Shown: in pieces, positions 46,593 to 48,557 of the stretch
Position numbering within the stretch: position 1 is the first letter of the stretch
Layout of the letters: the number at the start of each line of letters is the position of its first letter
Assembly (NCBI GenBank): GCA_022561145.1
Contig: JADFRS010000011.1
Location: 1 to 48,557 of the forward strand
Direction: 5' to 3'
DNA from: Gemmatimonadota bacterium
GTDB taxonomy: Bacteria; Gemmatimonadota; Gemmatimonadetes; Longimicrobiales; Gaopeijiaceae
DNA: 48,557 nucleotides
The notes under the pieces: model-generated
What the model was told of the DNA's origin: nothing
Database searches by the model: none
Seen by the model: the letters and a program-made list of their open reading frames with translations, nothing else
Made by a program: the position numbers and the translations under genes

Positions 46593-47923
46593 GTGTCGCT
46601 CCGGAGCTCGATGAGAGAGAAGTGCAGCCGTCGGACGGTCTCGGGCGCGTCTTCTTCGGAGACCACGAAGCTCAGGCTGACGTCCGAGGCCTGCGAGATG
46701 AGATGGACCGGCGTCTTCCCGACGGCCCAAAAGGCCAAGGCCTCCATGCCCGGCTCGTTGAGCAGACCGTGCCCGACCACGGTGATGGTGGCGAGGTCCG
46801 GGATGATCTCCACTTCGGAGAATCGCGAAAGCTCGTCTCGCACGGCCGTCAGGTCTTCTTCACGGTCGATGGTGAAGGCGGTGCTGCTGTGGGACGTGGC
46901 CACGAGGTCCACGGGGACCTGGTGGGCACCCAACACGGCGAACACGCGCGCGAGGAATCCATGCGCCATGGCGCTCGGAAAGGCACGGACCCTGACCAGC
47001 ACCACCGCAGGCTTGAAGGCCACGGCCGCGAACTCCGCGCCACCGCGCTGGTTGGGATTCACAAGTGTGCCGACCTCCTCCTGCGCACCGGAATTGCGAA
47101 TCCGCAGAGGTAGGTTCGTGGATACGGCATGTTTGGCCGCCGAGACGTGAACGACGCCCGCGCCGAAGTACGCCAATTCGACGGCCTCTTCGAAGCCCAT
47201 CTCACGGATCGCCCGGGCACCCTCTACCTCCCGAGGGTCGGCCGTGTGGATGCCACTCACGTCGGTCCAGATCACGACTTCATCGGCCGAAAGCGGGGCG
47301 GCCACCAGCGTGGCCGTGAAGTCCGAGCCGCCGCGGCCCAGCGTGGTCGTGCGCTCGTCTGTCGTGCTGCCGATGAAGCCCTGAATCACCGGCACACGCC
47401 CCTCGACAATCATGGGAAGCGCCTCGGCACGGACCAGCCGATCGGTTTCCTCCAGGTCCGGGACCGCGCTCCCGAAACGCTCATCCGTCCGGATCAACCG
47501 CCGGGCATCGAGGGGCGTGGCGTCCACCCCGTCGGCCAGCAGAGCCCGGGTCACCAGCTCGGCCGAGAGATCCTCACCCGCCGCGATGATGGCGTCCTCA
47601 CGGGCCATCGGATTCTCAAAGTCCGTGCGCGCCAGCGACACTCTCACACCGGCGAGAATCTCGTCCACCCGGGTAGCGAGCGAGGCCCCATCGACCGCGT
47701 CGAGGGGCGCAGCGGTCAGGTGGCGCTCTCCGATCTCCGAGAGCGCTTCTTCCACCTCCTCCTCTCCCGGGTCGTTTCGCGCCAAACCAGCCAGTTGGGC
47801 CGTCACCCCCGCCATCGCGGAGACCACGACCACGGGGTGCCCGGAGCCGAGCGCGATGAGTCCCGAGACGTTCTTGATGCGCTCGGCGTTCTCGAGAGAC
47901 GTGCCCCCGAACTTGTGGACCAC
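46589..47923 (-). CDS. lysC: Aspartate kinase, monofunctional with C-terminal ACT domains
   Basis: 444 residues from GTG 47923, giving MVHKFGGTSLENAERIKNV, the standard N-terminus; GTG 47950 is an alternative. The longer frame to 48043 overlaps asd and is unlikely. Kinase landmarks: VVSAMAGVTAQLAGL, AGEDLSAELVTRAL, IQGFIGS, TTTLGRGGSDFTATLVAA and WTDVSGIHTADPR. Two C-terminal ACT domains (about 290-440) form the LysC/AK-III-like regulatory part, so lysine feedback is likely. It performs the first step of the pathway and sits between asd and dapB; the dapB GTG overlaps its stop. Confidence 0.95.
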   Translation of the reverse strand: MVHKFGGTSLENAERIKNVSGLIALGSGHPVVVVSAMAGVTAQLAGLARNDPGEEEVEEALSEIGERHLTAAPLDAVDGASLATRVDEILAGVRVSLARTDFENPMAREDAIIAAGEDLSAELVTRALLADGVDATPLDARRLIRTDERFGSAVPDLEETDRLVRAEALPMIVEGRVPVIQGFIGSTTDERTTTLGRGGSDFTATLVAAPLSADEVVIWTDVSGIHTADPREVEGARAIREMGFEEAVELAYFGAGVVHVSAAKHAVSTNLPLRIRNSGAQEEVGTLVNPNQRGGAEFAAVAFKPAVVLVRVRAFPSAMAHGFLARVFAVLGAHQVPVDLVATSHSSTAFTIDREEDLTAVRDELSRFSEVEIIPDLATITVVGHGLLNEPGMEALAFWAVGKTPVHLISQASDVSLSFVVSEEDAPETVRRLHFSLIELRSDT

Positions 47924-47988
47924 GAGCCCTGGCGGGGCGTCATGCGGCACGGTGTCGGGCAGCGCGTCGCTACGGACGGACGATCCGC

Positions 47989-48557
47989 TCAACCCGCTGC
48001 GGCCTCGAGGCCCCGGCGTGAGATGACGCCGGTCGCGTGGCACAGCTCGGCGTTCAGGAGAGCAGCGCCGGCAGCTCCGCGTGAGAGATTGTGCGCCAGA
48101 ACCAGGAATTTCAGATCCAGGACGTCACATGCACGCAGACGTCCCACGGTAACCGCCATTCCGTCCTCGGCGTCCCGGTCCAGCTTGGGCTGGGGGCGTG
48201 CGGCCGTCTCGGTAAGGACCAGGGCACGCGCCGGGGCGGACGGTAACGGATAGTCCTGGACGGCGCTCTCGTACCCCGTGATCGCCGCGGCCGCCTCCGC
48301 GGGTGTGGGCTTGGTGGCCAACTCCACCGAGATGGACAGTAGGTGACCGTGCGAGACCGGCACTCGTACGCATGTGGCGCTGATCGGGAAGTCGGCGGGC
48401 ACGATGCCGGTCGGCGCCTCGCCGCCGCCGGCCACCGCCCCGCCGGCCGCTGCCCCGCCGGCCGCTGCCCCGCCGGCCGCTGCCCCGCCGGCCGCTGCCC
48501 CGCCGGCCGCTGCCCCGCCGGCCGCTGCCGGCGTGCCCCGGATCGTCAGTGGCTCCG
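47989..48557 (-). CDS. asd: Aspartate-semialdehyde dehydrogenase, C-terminal part (runs off window)
   Basis: About 188 C-terminal residues; the frame is open to the window end. FPISATCVRVPVSHGHLLSI carries the conserved substrate Arg and catalytic-site His of Asd. The dimer-forming C-terminal segment QPKLDRDAEDGMAVTVGRLR and LKFLVLAHNLSRGAAGAALLNAE follow, matching the family's end. Between EPLTIRGTPA and ADFPISATC lies an Ala/Gly tract of roughly 35 residues, encoded by 15-bp repeats (separate entry), where homologues normally have only a short loop. Asd makes aspartate semialdehyde, the DapA substrate. It is the first gene seen in the DAP operon; the N-terminal NADP domain and catalytic Cys are outside. 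Confidence 0.9.
   Translation of the reverse strand, partial: EPLTIRGTPAAAGGAAAGGAAAGGAAAGGAAAGGAAAGGAVAGGGEAPTGIVPADFPISATCVRVPVSHGHLLSISVELATKPTPAEAAAAITGYESAVQDYPLPSAPARALVLTETAARPQPKLDRDAEDGMAVTVGRLRACDVLDLKFLVLAHNLSRGAAGAALLNAELCHATGVISRRGLEAAAG
48431..48530. repeat. 15-bp tandem repeat inside asd
   Basis: Unit GCCGCTGCCCCGCCG: five perfect copies at 48446-48520, a degenerate copy at 48431-48445 (two mismatches) and a partial copy at 48521-48529. On the minus strand it encodes a 5-residue Ala-Ala-Ala-Gly-Gly pattern. Because 15 is a multiple of 3, copy-number changes would keep the frame. The perfect identity of the copies suggests recent expansion by slippage, or a short-read assembly artefact. 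Confidence 0.9.

Noticed and set aside
47129-48253. Plus-strand open frame (374 codons) opposite lysC and asd
   Set aside because: Both lysC and asd show conserved motifs across this interval on the minus strand; the plus frame has none.
48431-48530. CRISPR-like array at the right edge
   Set aside because: Units are 15 bp, directly adjacent without spacers, and in frame within asd; this is a simple tandem repeat.

Overview
The window is one contiguous, high-GC, gene-dense bacterial chromosome segment. Nearly every base is coding, no gene-free stretch exceeds about 200 bp, and many start codons are GTG or TTG. The organism is diderm: it has an Omp85 protein (BamA/TamA type), a 1490-residue TamB, an outer-membrane beta-barrel protein, several lipoprotein-like hydrolases and Lgt. 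The gene content and order (yebC-ruvCAB-queA-tgt-yajC-def-fmt, a PASTA-only membrane protein after rsmB, tamA-tamB-uvrA) resemble Gemmatimonadota or a related uncultured lineage. That placement is inference from protein character, not a database result. I saw no tRNA, rRNA, insertion sequence, integrase, CRISPR array or phage gene.

Layout, left to right. 1-5081: end of mutS, a TonB-C-domain lipoprotein, cystathionine beta-synthase, D-Ala-D-Ala ligase and a rhomboid protease. 5179-12929: a clear sigma70-type promoter, an EF-G-like GTPase with a degenerate G4 motif, yebC, ruvC-ruvA-ruvB (Holliday junction processing), queA-tgt (queuosine) and yajC. 12929-17430: def-fmt (N-formyl-Met cycle), a ThiE/TenI-family gene with thiS and thiG (thiazole synthesis), and rsmB. 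17438-22904: PASTA protein, TlpA-type thioredoxin, YbbR-domain protein, tsaD, lgt, a calcineurin-like phosphoesterase and a small membrane protein. 22901-34034: Omp85/TamA, TamB, UvrA, then a YbjN-like protein with PspA. 34059-35750: an outer-membrane barrel protein (minus strand) divergent from a D-amino-acid transaminase.

35741-44270 is a peptidoglycan-recycling island. It holds a NamZ-type exo-N-acetylmuramidase (DUF1343, minus strand). Divergent from it is an operon of an exported NagZ-type GH3 enzyme, a GH3 plus AmiE-like serine hydrolase fusion, a sodium:solute symporter and a BadF/BadG-type amino-sugar kinase. Together they could take exported muropeptides to free amino sugars outside the cytoplasm, import them and phosphorylate them. 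This resembles the Bacillus subtilis NamZ-NagZ-AmiE logic, but with a fused enzyme, a sodium symporter instead of a PTS and a kinase. No MurQ etherase is present in the window.

44264-48557 is a minus-strand lysine/diaminopimelate operon, asd-lysC-dapB-dapA-dapD; the last four genes include three 4-base start/stop overlaps. Two anomalies stand out. At about 44265-44290 the kinase and the convergent dapD both lose their 3' ends at a single breakpoint, which means a deletion or an assembly chimera. At the right edge, asd contains an in-frame 15-bp tandem repeat encoding an Ala/Gly tract within the enzyme.
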